A stretch of DNA of 64,000 bases from Moraxella caviae (GCF_002014985.1 NZ_MUXU01000035.1:1-64000); one strand, 5' to 3'. Shown: positions 19,871 to 28,475, numbered from the stretch's first letter. The notes: a model not told the origin generated them from the letters alone. Made by a program: numbers and translations.

Positions 19871-20449
19871 TTAATTTGACAAATCGCACATGATTATTGT
19901 TTTACTGCTATTTGTTGGGTGTGCAAAAACTTCCATTTCTGGGTATGGATTATCGCCAGATTCACTATAACCTTTTTTAATGTGGGCTTTTTTGCGCAAC
20001 ACCGCTTGTGCTTTAGAATGCGAGGCATTTACAGTAAAGTAATGTATCTGAACACCTGATCCCATTAACCCAAGAAAGCCGATTTCATCCATAGGCAGTC
20101 CATAATATGTGCCTTTGACTTTAATTTTGCTTTGGAATAAATTATCGTCCCAGGTTTGACCAAACTCTTTTCCATTGCTGACAATGGAGATGTTTTTTGT
20201 TACAGCTGCGCGATATTTGGCTGGCAAAATCAGTTTTTGGGGCTTGTATACGTTTTTGTTTTGCTTCTGGTAAGCGTTGTCCCAATGATCGTAATCTGGA
20301 GTTAGGCTCCTGAAGAGATTTTCATTGCTTGGGGTGAAATCACATCCATTTTCCCAGCTTTTAAAAAATGGCGTCCAATCAGGATTGGTATTCGCAAAAG
20401 CTGGCAATGATAGTGCGCTCAATAATAAACCAATCGCTAGTTTTTTCAT
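19871..20449 (-). CDS. Exported protein of unknown function inside the gcv operon
   Basis: The ATG at 20449 has an AAGGTG ribosome site, and a signal peptide follows directly (MKKLAIGLLLSALSLPAFAN). The frame is open further upstream, but that extension overlaps the previous gene. The mature protein is about 173 residues, with PDWTPFFKSWENGCDF near the start, YYGLPMDEIGFLGLMGSGVQIHYF in the middle and a C-terminal TIIMCDLSN. The two cysteines could pair. It should be periplasmic or secreted. I do not recognise the family. It starts 17 nt after the small membrane gene, forming a two-gene unit that interrupts gcvT-gcvH. No link to glycine metabolism is evident. Confidence 0.65.
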   Translation of the reverse strand: MKKLAIGLLLSALSLPAFANTNPDWTPFFKSWENGCDFTPSNENLFRSLTPDYDHWDNAYQKQNKNVYKPQKLILPAKYRAAVTKNISIVSNGKEFGQTWDDNLFQSKIKVKGTYYGLPMDEIGFLGLMGSGVQIHYFTVNASHSKAQAVLRKKAHIKKGYSESGDNPYPEMEVFAHPTNSSKTIIMCDLSN

Positions 20450-20466
20450 TTTACACCTTCTTAAAA

Positions 20467-20727
20467 CTAAAACCAAATCCCAACAATGCCGCCTGCAATC
20501 ACCGATAAAATATAAGCCATGCTTAGTATGGTATCTGCTTTTTGCGGATTGACCTGTGTTTTTTGGCAAAGATATTCAAACAACCACACGCCACACACTA
20601 AAAATATAAACGGCGTGAAAAATTTATCTTTTACCACAGGATTGTCGCACATTAATGCCATAATCGTATATGCCATGGCATAAGCAAAGGCGATACTGAT
20701 AGCATTGTTGCTTTTATTTTTTGTCAT
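20467..20727 (-). CDS. Small membrane protein inside the gcv operon
   Basis: The likely ATG at 20727 gives an 86-aa protein; an in-frame TTG at 20769 would add 14 residues. It has about three hydrophobic spans (AISIAFAYAMAYTIMALM, FFTPFIFLVCGVWLFEYL, ILSMAYILSVIAGGIVGIWF) and very little else, so it is an inner-membrane protein. It lies 17 nt upstream of the exported protein gene. The pair is bounded on both sides by AACCCAAC-type repeats. Function unknown. The ribosome site (GGGTG) is weak. Confidence 0.55.
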   Translation of the reverse strand: MTKNKSNNAISIAFAYAMAYTIMALMCDNPVVKDKFFTPFIFLVCGVWLFEYLCQKTQVNPQKADTILSMAYILSVIAGGIVGIWF

Positions 20728-20773
20728 TGCCGCACCCAATCTTACTAGGTCAAGCAAAGCAAAACCCAATAAC

Positions 20774-20820
20774 TTTAAAAATTCACTTTAAAATACTGAG
20801 TTTTGCCTTGCCAGCCCAAC
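20774..20820. repeat. Direct repeat at the upstream edge of the gcv insert
   Basis: This partner of the repeat at 19801-19850 lies between gcvT and the small membrane gene. Twenty-four of 30 aligned bases are shared, in the same orientation. Confidence 0.55.
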
Positions 20821-20871
20821 CCGTAAGCTGAGCGTTTTATGCAAATTTGCCAAAATTACAGCAAGATTGGC

Positions 20872-21972
20872 TTAGTCAAACTGCTTCTCACCATTTCTTA
20901 CAAACGGCAATTTTAGCACACGCACGTCCACTTCTTTGCCGCGCATGATGACTTTGGCGGTGTCGCCTGTAAAGTCAGCTGGCACACGAGCGATGGCGAT
21001 GGATTGTTTTAGACTTGGGCTAAATACGCCACTGGTGGTTACGCCATTGCCTGCGTCTGTTACCACTTCCATGCCATCACGCAGCACACCACCTTTGCCA
21101 GTTTGTAGTAAGCCTACTTGCTTGACTTTCACGCCAGCATTTTTTAGGGCAAGTAGGGCGGTTTTGCCGATGAAATCACGGCTTTCGTTTTTCAAATCTA
21201 CCGTCCACGCCATGCCAGCTTCTAGTGGGCTGACGTCATCGTTCATATCGTTGCCGTATAGGTTCATGCCAGCTTCCATGCGCAAGGTATCACGTGCGCC
21301 CAAGCCACACGGCGCAACGCCTGCCGCTGCCAAGGCTTCGAAAAATTCGTCTGCGGCAGTGGCTGGCAAAATCACTTCCACGCCATCTTCGCCTGTGTAG
21401 CCTGTGCGTGCCACAAACCAATCATCGCCCAAATCCACGCCCACAAATGGTTTTAGGGCGTTTACTTTTTCTGCCCAGTCAGGCTTGATAGAAAGCAGCT
21501 TTTCAATGGCTTTTGGACCCTGCACGGCAATCATCGCCACATCAAAGCGTGGGGTGAGCGTTACGCCAAATTCTGCGCCAACTTTGGCAAATTGAGCAGA
21601 GTCTTTTTCACGAGTTGCGCCATTTGACACGATGCGATAGGCGGTTTCGGCTTCGTTCATGCGATACACAATCAAATCGTCAATCACGCCGCCATTGTCA
21701 TTGAGCATGGCTGAATACAGTGCCTTGCCCACAAAGCCAAGTTTGGCAACGTCATTGGCAAGCAGTTTTTGGAAAAAGGCTTTGGCGTTATCGCCTGTTA
21801 CGTCTGTAACCAGCATGTGCGATACGTCAAACATGCCAGCGTCAGTGCGCACGGCTTCGTGTTCGGCAATTTGCGAACCGTAATTGACCGGCAGCTCCCA
21901 GCCGCCAAAATCAATCAGCTTGCCGTTAAAGTGTAGATGTGCGTCATATAAAGGGGTGCGTTGTGGGGTCAT
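20872..21972 (-). CDS. gcvT: Aminomethyltransferase (glycine cleavage T protein)
   Basis: GcvT releases ammonia from the aminomethyl-lipoyl group of GcvH and forms methylenetetrahydrofolate. The 366-aa length is normal. Near the start are [22 protein letters not shown] and GMFDVSHM. The middle has [13 protein letters not shown], and [20 protein letters not shown] contains the conserved Asp/Arg block near the folate site. The ATG follows AAGGAAAA. It is the first gene of the operon and is preceded by a tandem glycine riboswitch, which would raise expression when glycine is abundant. Confidence 0.97.
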   Translation of the reverse strand: MTPQRTPLYDAHLHFNGKLIDFGGWELPVNYGSQIAEHEAVRTDAGMFDVSHMLVTDVTGDNAKAFFQKLLANDVAKLGFVGKALYSAMLNDNGGVIDDLIVYRMNEAETAYRIVSNGATREKDSAQFAKVGAEFGVTLTPRFDVAMIAVQGPKAIEKLLSIKPDWAEKVNALKPFVGVDLGDDWFVARTGYTGEDGVEVILPATAADEFFEALAAAGVAPCGLGARDTLRMEAGMNLYGNDMNDDVSPLEAGMAWTVDLKNESRDFIGKTALLALKNAGVKVKQVGLLQTGKGGVLRDGMEVVTDAGNGVTTSGVFSPSLKQSIAIARVPADFTGDTAKVIMRGKEVDVRVLKLPFVRNGEKQFD

Positions 21973-22031
21973 GGCGTGTTTTCCTTATAATGGGGCGCGC
22001 GCAAGTGGCGAAAAATGCCCAAAAATATCCA

Positions 22032-22064
22032 GTCATCAGCGATATCCTAATCGCTCATGATGAC
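22032..22064 (-). promoter_or_regulatory. Hairpin between the riboswitch and gcvT (expression platform)
   Basis: GTCATCA/TGATGAC and GCGAT/ATCGC pair to give a 12-bp stem with a 3-nt bulge, between the second aptamer and the gcvT start. On the coding strand the 3' arm is followed by TGGATATTTTTGGGC, which could act as a weak terminator tail. It is the best candidate for the switching element. Confidence 0.55.
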
Positions 22065-22076
22065 AAGTCAATGAAA

Positions 22077-22366
22077 AACACCCCATCTGTCCTGTTACCT
22101 GAGATTTTCGTCAAGCGGCACAAGTCGCCAAACCTACCGCTTGTCTTTTTCCCTTCGGTGGTGCGCCTGCCAAATCGGTGGAAAAATTTGCCAGCTGCAC
22201 GCTCTCCAGAGTGGTTAATTTGCCAAGTGCGGCAAATTAAGTTTTTCAGTCCGTTTACCTGAGCGATTATAAGGGGTACATTGCGCCTTCGGTGATTGCT
22301 GGGCTATTCGTTTGCCAAACGATTTGTGCAAAATTTGATAAGCCTAAGAACAATTCTCTCCTGAAA
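22077..22366 (-). promoter_or_regulatory. Tandem glycine riboswitch upstream of gcvT
   Basis: Read on the minus strand, aptamer 1 (about 22365-22245) has GGAGAG, CACCGAAGGCGCAA and GCTCAGGTAAACGGACTG. Aptamer 2 (about 22207-22078) repeats the order with GGAGAGCGTGC, CCACCGAAGGGAAA and TCTCAGGTAACAGGACAGA. These blocks in this order are the known core of the glycine riboswitch, and paired aptamers before gcvT are the classical arrangement. A short linker (TTAATTTGCC region) joins them. Most such switches turn genes on when glycine binds. Confidence 0.93.
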
Positions 22367-22375
22367 AACGATACT

Positions 22376-22404
22376 ATTATGAAAAAAAATGCTACAATTT
22401 ACAA
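22376..22404 (-). promoter_or_regulatory. Promoter of the glycine riboswitch and gcv operon
   Basis: On the minus strand TTGTAA and CATAAT are separated by exactly 17 nt. This puts the transcription start near 22369, a few bases before aptamer 1. An opposing TGCTACAAT element (22390-22398, plus strand) overlaps it and may serve the YcgL gene. Confidence 0.65.
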
Positions 22405-22661
22405 GCAAAATTTTTACAAAATTGCGATTTTTAGCGTTGGCGATGATTTTTGGATTGATTTGAGCAAAAGGTGTGTGATGAGTGGCTGTTGGTTTATTGG
22501 CAATTCATCAGCAAATCACCTTGATAAATTTAACAAAATTTTGATGAATTTTATGAAATCAAAATTGATACAAGTTAAAATAAGTGCTTGATAAACATCA
22601 ATCAACATCACCAGCATAAAAGCGTTTTTAAGGTTAAAAAGTAAATTTTAGGTAAAAAACC

Positions 22662-22982
22662 ATGCACTGCGACATTTATAAATTTCCCAAAAATGAAGAT
22701 TGGTATGTGTACATCGCACGTCCAGATTACCCAAATGACACCGATGAACTCAAAGATTGGTTTGCGGTTTTGCCCAGCGAAATCCGTGCCAAACTTGGCT
22801 TGGGGCAGTTTGTCATGCACTTGGATTTAGCAAGCAAAGAAAAACTTGCGCGCGCTGACATTGAAGAAGTCAAGGCTAAACTTGCCACACAAGGCTACTA
22901 TGTGCAAGCGCCGCCAGCGGATATTTTGGCAGCTCAAGCACTTGCCAAGGCAAAGGCTTTGCAGGATAAAAAGTACGATTGA
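22662..22982 (+). CDS. YcgL domain-containing protein
   Basis: The 106-aa protein starts MHCDIYKFPKNEDWYVYIAR, has LGLGQFVMHLDLASKEKLARADIEEVKAKL in the middle and YYVQAPPAD near the end. This is the usual layout of the YcgL family of small gammaproteobacterial proteins. The molecular role of the family is not established to my knowledge. It is predicted to be cytoplasmic. The C-terminal alanine/lysine-rich tail is longer than usual. The spacer upstream (22405-22661) has no other gene that I can support; an open frame from 22292 there overlaps the riboswitch and is noise. Confidence 0.8.
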   Translation: MHCDIYKFPKNEDWYVYIARPDYPNDTDELKDWFAVLPSEIRAKLGLGQFVMHLDLASKEKLARADIEEVKAKLATQGYYVQAPPADILAAQALAKAKALQDKKYD

Positions 22983-23086
22983 TGCGCTTACCAGCTGATG
23001 GTTGCCGCTTGATTTGTTGTTTGAACGATGGGGCGGATTGGCGTGTTTATGTGCGTTTGATAAATTTACAGCAATCTTTGCTAAGT

Positions 23087-23097
23087 TGTGCTAAAAT
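23087..23097 (+). promoter_or_regulatory. Extended -10 element for the membrane gene at 23126
   Basis: TGTGCTAAAAT, the same 11-mer as before metH, lies 28 nt before the ATG. No clear -35 is visible. Confidence 0.45.
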
Positions 23098-23125
23098 AAG
23101 CCGACTTTATTAGAATTGGCATTTT

Positions 23126-23629
23126 ATGGACTGGTTAAAAAATTTATTCAAAAACCTACCGCTTGATGACATCAGCGACCGTTTGGCGGGCTTTTTCATG
23201 TGGTGGGCAGAGCTGGTAAAAGACGTGCCAGACACGCAGTTGCCGCTGATTGTCTATGCTACTGGCGTGGCGTTGGTGCTGGTGCTGTGGCTTTTTGTCA
23301 TGTGGATTTTGCCGCGCCCATTTAAGGGCATGAGCTGGGCGATGGTGGCGGCATTTTTGCTAGCGCCGGGTTCGGCAGCGGGCGATTCAGGCGAGATTGC
23401 ACCTGCGATTGTTGGGGTGTTTCATGCCTTAATGCTAAAAGATTTCGCCCAAGCGGTGTCGGCATTTTTACCAATTTTGGCGGTGTTTGCTGCCTTGCTA
23501 TTTTTGGGTGCGATTTGGCAAATGCTGCGCAGCGTGATGGAAGCAAGTTTTGCCAAAACTGCTGAAACTGCGCGCATTCAAGAGTTAAAGCGTCTGAATG
23601 AAGAACAGCAAAGCCAGCCAAATCCATGA
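23126..23629 (+). CDS. Inner-membrane protein of unknown function
   Basis: This 167-aa protein has an amphipathic N-terminus (MDWLKNLFKNLPLDDI). Three hydrophobic stretches follow: LPLIVYATGVALVLVLWLFV, GMSWAMVAAFLLAPGSAAG, and AFLPILAVFAALLFLGAIW. A charged C-terminal helix (ETARIQELKRLNEEQQ) ends it. It should sit in the inner membrane with the tail in the cytoplasm. I do not recognise a family. The ATG lacks a good Shine-Dalgarno sequence, and a promoter -10 lies only 28 nt before it. It is not in an operon with its neighbours: rpsF has its own promoter 165 nt downstream. Confidence 0.6.
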   Translation: MDWLKNLFKNLPLDDISDRLAGFFMWWAELVKDVPDTQLPLIVYATGVALVLVLWLFVMWILPRPFKGMSWAMVAAFLLAPGSAAGDSGEIAPAIVGVFHALMLKDFAQAVSAFLPILAVFAALLFLGAIWQMLRSVMEASFAKTAETARIQELKRLNEEQQSQPNP

Positions 23630-23638
23630 CAAATTGAT

Positions 23639-23683
23639 ATTCATGATAAACTTACATTCATGATAAACTTACATTCATGATAA
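23639..23683. repeat. 17-bp tandem repeat, about 2.7 copies
   Basis: ATTCATGATAAACTTAC occurs twice in perfect tandem (23639-23655, 23656-23672), then begins a third, diverging copy. It lies just after the membrane gene stop, and the TCATGA core is palindromic. Confidence 0.8.
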
Positions 23684-23790
23684 GTTCATGAAAATTCACG
23701 ATTGACAGCTTGGCAAGCGTTTTAAGATGTTTGCCAAGTTTTGTACGATTTACGCACAACAATTTATACACAAACCAACAAACAAAATCC

Positions 23791-23819
23791 TTGTTTTTTG
23801 CTTTTGATGTGTGTATAAT
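23791..23819 (+). promoter_or_regulatory. Promoter of the rpsF-rpsR-rplI operon
   Basis: TTGTTT and a perfect TATAAT are 17 nt apart, with a TG two bases before the -10. Transcription would start near 23826, leaving a leader of about 89 nt. In other bacteria S6:S18 binds the rpsF leader; the GGCATCATGATGGC palindrome-like stretch here might take part, which is inference. Confidence 0.75.
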
Positions 23820-23914
23820 GTGCGCTTTGTTAAATGATGAGCTTGTCTTGTCGCTTTTCAATCTCCTTGCTGTCATGGCATCATGATGGCTGTTTTAATC
23901 CGTAGGGAGTCCTT

Positions 23915-24316
23915 ATGAGACATTATGAAGTGGTGCTTCTGGTTCACCCAGATCAAAGCAACCAAGTTGCCGACATGGTAACTAAATACCGTTCTATCGT
24001 GGAAGAAAACGGTGGCGCAAACCATCGTTTGGAAGACTGGGGTCGCCGTCAATTGGCTTACCCAATCAACAAAATCCACAAAGCGCACTATGTGCTTTTG
24101 AACATCGAATGTAACGACACTACGCTAGCTCAGCTAGAAGAGTTGTTCAAATACAACGATGCGATTATCCGTAGCCTTGTTATCCGCCGTGAAAGCGCTA
24201 TCACTGAGCAATCACCTTTGGCTAAAGAAGCTGAAGACAAGCGCACTCGCAAAGCCAACCGCCGCAATGACGTTCGCACCGAGCAAGGTGAGAGCGAAGC
24301 TGCTGACAGCGAATAA
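23915..24316 (+). CDS. rpsF: 30S ribosomal protein S6
   Basis: The 133-aa protein begins [18 protein letters not shown] and has [28 protein letters not shown], the hallmark of bS6. The acidic, lysine/arginine-rich tail after residue 105 is species-variable. S6 binds S18 on the platform of the small subunit. The gene leads a compact operon with rpsR (18 nt gap) and rplI; priB, found between rpsF and rpsR in E. coli, is absent here. Ribosome site AGGGAG. Confidence 0.98.
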   Translation: MRHYEVVLLVHPDQSNQVADMVTKYRSIVEENGGANHRLEDWGRRQLAYPINKIHKAHYVLLNIECNDTTLAQLEELFKYNDAIIRSLVIRRESAITEQSPLAKEAEDKRTRKANRRNDVRTEQGESEAADSE

Positions 24317-24333
24317 TTTTAAGGAGATATATC

Positions 24334-24561
24334 ATGGCACGTTTTTATCGTCGTCGTAAGTTCTGCCGTTTCACCGCTGAAGGCATCACGCACATTGATT
24401 ACAAAGATGTAGAATTGCTAAAACAATACATCAGCGAAAATGGCAAAATCGTTCCTAGCCGTATCACTGGCACTTCAAACAAATACCAACGTCAGCTAGC
24501 TGTTGCTATCAAGCAAGCTCGCTACTTGGCATTGTTGCCATACACCGACAACCACAAGTAA
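24334..24561 (+). CDS. rpsR: 30S ribosomal protein S18
   Basis: The 75-aa sequence [18 protein letters not shown] with [27 protein letters not shown] is typical bS18, including the basic C-terminal [13 protein letters not shown]. It forms the S6:S18 pair on the 30S platform. It lies 17 nt after rpsF and 16 nt before rplI, with AAGGAGATAT as ribosome site. Confidence 0.98.
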   Translation: MARFYRRRKFCRFTAEGITHIDYKDVELLKQYISENGKIVPSRITGTSNKYQRQLAVAIKQARYLALLPYTDNHK

Positions 24562-24577
24562 TTAACGGAGAAAAATC

Positions 24578-25054
24578 ATGCAAGTTATTCTATTACAGCG
24601 TGTCGTTAATCTTGGCAAGTTGGGCGAAACCGTTGAAGTAAAAGCTGGCTACGGTCGTAACTACCTAATCCCACAAGGCAAAGCACTACCTGCAACTGAA
24701 GCGAACATCGCTAAGTTTGAAGCGCGCCGTGCTGAGCTTGAAGCCCTAGAAGCTAAAGAGCTAGAAGCTGCACAAAAACGCGCTGACGCATTGGCAGACG
24801 TAAACGTAATCATGCGTGCGAAAGCTGGTGATGAAGGCAAGCTATTCGGCTCTATCGGTACTCGCGACATCGCAGACGCTTTGACTGCTTCTGGTCTAGA
24901 AGTAGATCGCCAAGAAGTGAAACTGCCTGAAGGTCCATTCCGTCAAGTAGGCGAATACAAAGTAACTATCCAACTTCATCACGACATCTCTGCTGAAATC
25001 CTAGTAAGCATTCTGTCAGAAGACGGTCAAGTTGCTGACGCAGACGAAGAATAA
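24578..25054 (+). CDS. rplI: 50S ribosomal protein L9
   Basis: The 158-aa protein starts [30 protein letters not shown], the N-terminal domain that binds 23S rRNA. A long connecting helix rich in Ala/Glu ([24 protein letters not shown]) follows, and then the C-terminal domain with [14 protein letters not shown]. The length is slightly above the E. coli 149 because of an acidic tail. It is the last gene of the operon and has a terminator directly after it. Confidence 0.98.
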   Translation: MQVILLQRVVNLGKLGETVEVKAGYGRNYLIPQGKALPATEANIAKFEARRAELEALEAKELEAAQKRADALADVNVIMRAKAGDEGKLFGSIGTRDIADALTASGLEVDRQEVKLPEGPFRQVGEYKVTIQLHHDISAEILVSILSEDGQVADADEE

Positions 25055-25071
25055 TTCACATTATTCTATAA

Positions 25072-25102
25072 GCCCCAAGGCTATTAGCTTTGGGGTTTTT
25101 TT
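25072..25102 (+). terminator. Intrinsic terminator of the rpsF operon
   Basis: GCCCCAA and TTGGGG arms with an inner GCT/AGC pair make a strong hairpin followed by T7, 17 nt after the rplI stop. Confidence 0.9.
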
Positions 25103-25189
25103 GTTTGTGTAATGATTTTTAAGATAAGGGTAATTTTCTTGTGGATAAGCTGGTTTTATACCAAATTTACACCAAATTTACACCAAGAA

Positions 25190-25372
25190 ATGCACATGAA
25201 ATTACCTAAGATTATTAAGCATGGTAATAAATACCGTGTACAATTTACGAAAGATGGTCAGAGAATTACCATCAGTAAAGATACTTATGAAGCGTGTGAG
25301 AAGGCTTTGATTGTTAAGTTTTTTGATATAGTGCTTTTGGTGCGAGTGGTCAAATTTACAGTCGTTACATGA
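25190..25372 (+). pseudogene. Remnant of a phage-type integrase (arm-binding domain only)
   Basis: From ATG at 25190 or 25196 the frame reads MKLPKIIKHGNKYRVQFTKD then GQRITISKDTYEACEKA. This has the form of the N-terminal arm-type DNA-binding domain of tyrosine integrases, which is followed in real enzymes by about 300 more residues. Here the frame loses sense after about residue 45 and stops at 25370-25372. There is no catalytic domain downstream. Just upstream the word ACCAAATTTAC is directly repeated. I take it as debris of an integrated element at the 3' side of the rplI terminator, but a tiny intact gene cannot be excluded. Confidence 0.5.
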
Positions 25373-25499
25373 AAATCCCTAAACACTTGGCTTGGGGATT
25401 TTTGTTTTGGGCTTGGTTTTTGAGTTTGTTTTTAGGGTTTGGATTGGTTAAATTGCCGTAATTTTAACGCTTAACAGTAAATAAACTGCACCAAAATCA

Positions 25500-28136
25500 T
25501 CATTCGCTTGGCAAGCTGATTGGTGCGTTGTTTTGCGCAGCGGTTTTTATATCGTCAAGCAAATCGTCTTGCAAGTTGGTTTTTGTTTTGTCTTTTGATT
25601 GCTTGTCATGAGCCGTTTCATCGCTAAAACCGTCAGAATGATTGCTCAAATCGCTGTTAAAATCTTGTTCTAAATCACTGCTCAAATTATTTTCTAAGCC
25701 ATCTTGAATTTCATCAAAACCGTCTTGAGCGTTGTCAAAATTACTTGATGGAATTGGCGAAGTTGATGATTGATTTTGAATGGGCGAGTCGTCCGTTTTG
25801 GTGGTTTGGCTTGGTTTTTTATCGGTGGTGCGATTGTCCGTACCGCCATCTTTGAGATGATTGTGCAAAATGCGGCGCAGTTGCAAGATGGTTTTTGGGT
25901 TTTCGTGGGCGTTGTGTCCGCCTGTGATGATGGTTTCGCTGGCAGCACCTGCTAGGTGTGAGCTGCTAAACGGCACAATGCCATCTGACAATCCTGCGCC
26001 AACCATATCGCCTGCGCTGTGAGCTTTGCCGTCAATTTCCTGCCCTGTGTGATTGCCAACAATGGTGTGGTAGCGCACGCCATCGCTGATTTGCACGTCT
26101 TTGGTCAGTGCAACAAACGATGAGCGATCCGACAGCTGACTTGCGCCATTTTCCAAATACAGCGAACCCAGCAGCGAAGCATCGCCATTGTCGGCATTGG
26201 TGAGAATGTCGCCTGCTGCTTTGGTGAGATTTAATGGCAGGCTGATGATGCGTCTGGCGGCGCGGGTGAACCAGCGGTCAGCATAGTCCGTTCCACGAAA
26301 TGGCGCAGAGATAAAGACGGCTTCGTTGATTTGCGGCAGGGCATGCAAGGTGAAACGCTCGTCAAATTCTTGACCGTATTGTTGCGATAACAAAGTAGCG
26401 GTAAATTTGCTGTGCGTTGCTGTATTGCCCGTTTCACTGTTTTGGGCGGCGTCAAGTTCGTTTAGCTTGATGAGCAAATCATCGTCTGACACCAACATTC
26501 TGGCAATCACGCCGCCCATGCTGTGCCCAATCAGCACGCCTTGTTGGCTGGCGCGCGCTTTGCCTGTTGGGTCGGTTTGCTTGAACGCTGCATCAATCAA
26601 TCGCCAAATTTGATAGCGGTTTTCTAAGATGGGCAAGTTGGTGGAGTACGCCACTTGCCACACTTGATAATTATTACGCAGTACAGGGTCGGCAAGCAGA
26701 TTATTGGTGAGATTGACCCAAGTCGTTGGGCTAGAAGCCAATCCGTGCAGCATGATGATGACTTGCTGCTCAGGATTGTAAGGCGAAAGCATGAACAGCT
26801 CAGGCAAGGCGGCTTCATCGCTGGTAGAAAGCATATTCAGCAGGCTGATTTGCTGTAGATTGTTTTCGCTCAGCCAAGTGGCGTAAGTGGCGGAAAAATT
26901 CGCCATCAGTGGATAATCTTTGCCCAGAATTGAGATATTTTGGGTTTTATAAGGGTTAAAAAAGTAGGTGTTGAAAGTGCGAGTGGATAGTACATCATCT
27001 AGCGTGTCGCCTTGCGGAACGATGACGCCTGTCAGCAGCAAATGCCCCATGTTATGAATGCGTGTGGCGGGGTCGTCTTTGGTGTGCAAGGGCTGCGCTG
27101 GCGTTTGGCTTGTGCTTTCGCTGGTTTTGGTTTGTAGGGCGTTTTCAAGGGCGTGTTTGACGCTTTTGGTTTGTCGTCCTTGCAGTGAGCCGACAAATCC
27201 CACGCCAAGCCCCGCGCGCGTGCTGGTTACTTGCAGATTTGCCAAGCGATTGTCATAAATGGAGATTAAATCACTTAAAACGTGTTCATCGCCACGATTA
27301 AGATTTTGCAGATAATATGGGTCGTTGGCGATGGCAAGATTGAGCGTGTACGCCGTATCGTCCTTGCCTGTGTGCAGCGATGAAACGATGATTTGGTCGT
27401 GCGTTTTGTCGTGCGTGTAGCGGCGTTCGTCTTTGGCGTTGGCGAATGCGCCGTCTTGCTGTTTGTAGACTTCGCCGATTAAGGCGTTGATTGCCAAGTG
27501 ATACAAATCTTGCGCTTTGATGTCGTTGTCTTTGACGAGTGCATTGCCTTGGTTTGTGCGTGCGGTCAAGCTGTCAAAAAACAAATACGCATAGCTGTAG
27601 CGAATGGTGTCATACAGTGCGCTTAAGTATTCTCGGCGGCAAGCGTGGTGTTCGGCTTGTAGGCGTGCCAAGACTTCTGGCGCAAGCGGTGCATTGGCAT
27701 AATAAGGGTCAATGGGCGCACGGTCTGGCGCAAATTGGCAGCGGTCTTGACTTGCCAAATGCAGGGCGCGCGTGTAGCTCATTTCAGCCAAGAGAGCGAG
27801 TACTTCTTGGTCAAATTCACCAGAGAAAAATGCGCTTTTTAAGCCGTCCATGCACGCTGTCCAATCCGCCACGCAGTCATCTTGGGTCAAGCCTGCCGAC
27901 AATAAGATGGACTGGGTAAGATTGCTGACTTGCGCAGCGGTGGTGATGTTGCTGCGTGTGGTTTCAATCACGCGCGCCTGCACTTGCTTAGGCGGAGTAA
28001 GACTTGCGCAGCCTGACACGCCAAGCACAGACAGCATGGCAGCGCATAAGGCGAGATTGGTGCGTTTGAAAGTTGGACGCTTGAAAGTTGGACGCTTGAA
28101 GGTCGGTCGCAAGGGATTTTTCACGGTGTTTTTCAT
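25500..28136 (-). CDS. Large lipoprotein with alpha/beta-hydrolase domain
   Basis: The ATG at 28136 starts a lipoprotein signal: a basic stretch with three RPTFK repeats, the hydrophobic run LALCAAMLSVLGVSG, and then the lipobox Cys (SGCASL). An ATG ten codons earlier is possible. The N-terminal 330 residues have no family that I recognise. The hydrolase part follows, with VIIMLHGLASSPTTW (oxyanion region) and GHSMGG, where Ser539 is the nucleophile; GHNAHENP near the end may supply the histidine. A strongly acidic, low-complexity tail (DGFDEIQDGLENNLSSDLEQ) closes the 878-aa protein. It should be an outer- or inner-membrane anchored esterase or lipase. Substrate unknown. Confidence 0.8.
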   Translation of the reverse strand: MKNTVKNPLRPTFKRPTFKRPTFKRTNLALCAAMLSVLGVSGCASLTPPKQVQARVIETTRSNITTAAQVSNLTQSILLSAGLTQDDCVADWTACMDGLKSAFFSGEFDQEVLALLAEMSYTRALHLASQDRCQFAPDRAPIDPYYANAPLAPEVLARLQAEHHACRREYLSALYDTIRYSYAYLFFDSLTARTNQGNALVKDNDIKAQDLYHLAINALIGEVYKQQDGAFANAKDERRYTHDKTHDQIIVSSLHTGKDDTAYTLNLAIANDPYYLQNLNRGDEHVLSDLISIYDNRLANLQVTSTRAGLGVGFVGSLQGRQTKSVKHALENALQTKTSESTSQTPAQPLHTKDDPATRIHNMGHLLLTGVIVPQGDTLDDVLSTRTFNTYFFNPYKTQNISILGKDYPLMANFSATYATWLSENNLQQISLLNMLSTSDEAALPELFMLSPYNPEQQVIIMLHGLASSPTTWVNLTNNLLADPVLRNNYQVWQVAYSTNLPILENRYQIWRLIDAAFKQTDPTGKARASQQGVLIGHSMGGVIARMLVSDDDLLIKLNELDAAQNSETGNTATHSKFTATLLSQQYGQEFDERFTLHALPQINEAVFISAPFRGTDYADRWFTRAARRIISLPLNLTKAAGDILTNADNGDASLLGSLYLENGASQLSDRSSFVALTKDVQISDGVRYHTIVGNHTGQEIDGKAHSAGDMVGAGLSDGIVPFSSSHLAGAASETIITGGHNAHENPKTILQLRRILHNHLKDGGTDNRTTDKKPSQTTKTDDSPIQNQSSTSPIPSSNFDNAQDGFDEIQDGLENNLSSDLEQDFNSDLSNHSDGFSDETAHDKQSKDKTKTNLQDDLLDDIKTAAQNNAPISLPSE
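28066..28110. repeat. Three 15-bp tandem repeats inside the lipoprotein signal peptide
   Basis: TTGAAAGTTGGACGC occurs at 28066-28080 and 28081-28095 exactly, and at 28096-28110 with two changes. On the coding strand each unit encodes RPTFK. The unit length keeps the reading frame. Confidence 0.9.
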
Positions 28137-28398
28137 GGCGATTTTATAAAATTGAATTGACGGCATTGTACAATAAAGTTTGCCAAAAATAAAATGCGCT
28201 ATGAATATGGCAGGGGGAAAATTAAAAACCGTGCAGTCGGTTTGTTTTTAAATGGCGGTTTTTTTGGTTGTAAAGTTGTGTTTTTTCTTTCCAGTTATGA
28301 ATTGACAGCCAGCTTATAAATTATTAAACCAACTTACCAAACCAACTTGCCAATCAGCAAAGCTCTATTCACCAAAACTTTATTTTAAAAAAGCAAAA

Positions 28399-28428
28399 AA
28401 AATCCGCAAACGGCTGCTTGCGGATTTT
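28399..28428 (-). terminator. Intrinsic terminator after the TPR protein gene
   Basis: AAAATCCGCAA and TTGCGGATTTT pair perfectly (11 bp) around an 8-nt loop, 48 nt beyond the stop on the minus strand. The region from 28137 to 28398 contains no gene that I can support, only AT-rich sequence. Confidence 0.85.
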
Positions 28429-28475
28429 AGATTTATCGTGTTGGTGTTGGCGAGACTGCATTCGCCAAACGCAAA

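Noticed and set aside
22292..22591. Open reading frame on the plus strand upstream of YcgL
   Set aside because: It overlaps the gcv riboswitch aptamer and promoter on the other strand, has no ribosome site and no protein-like composition.
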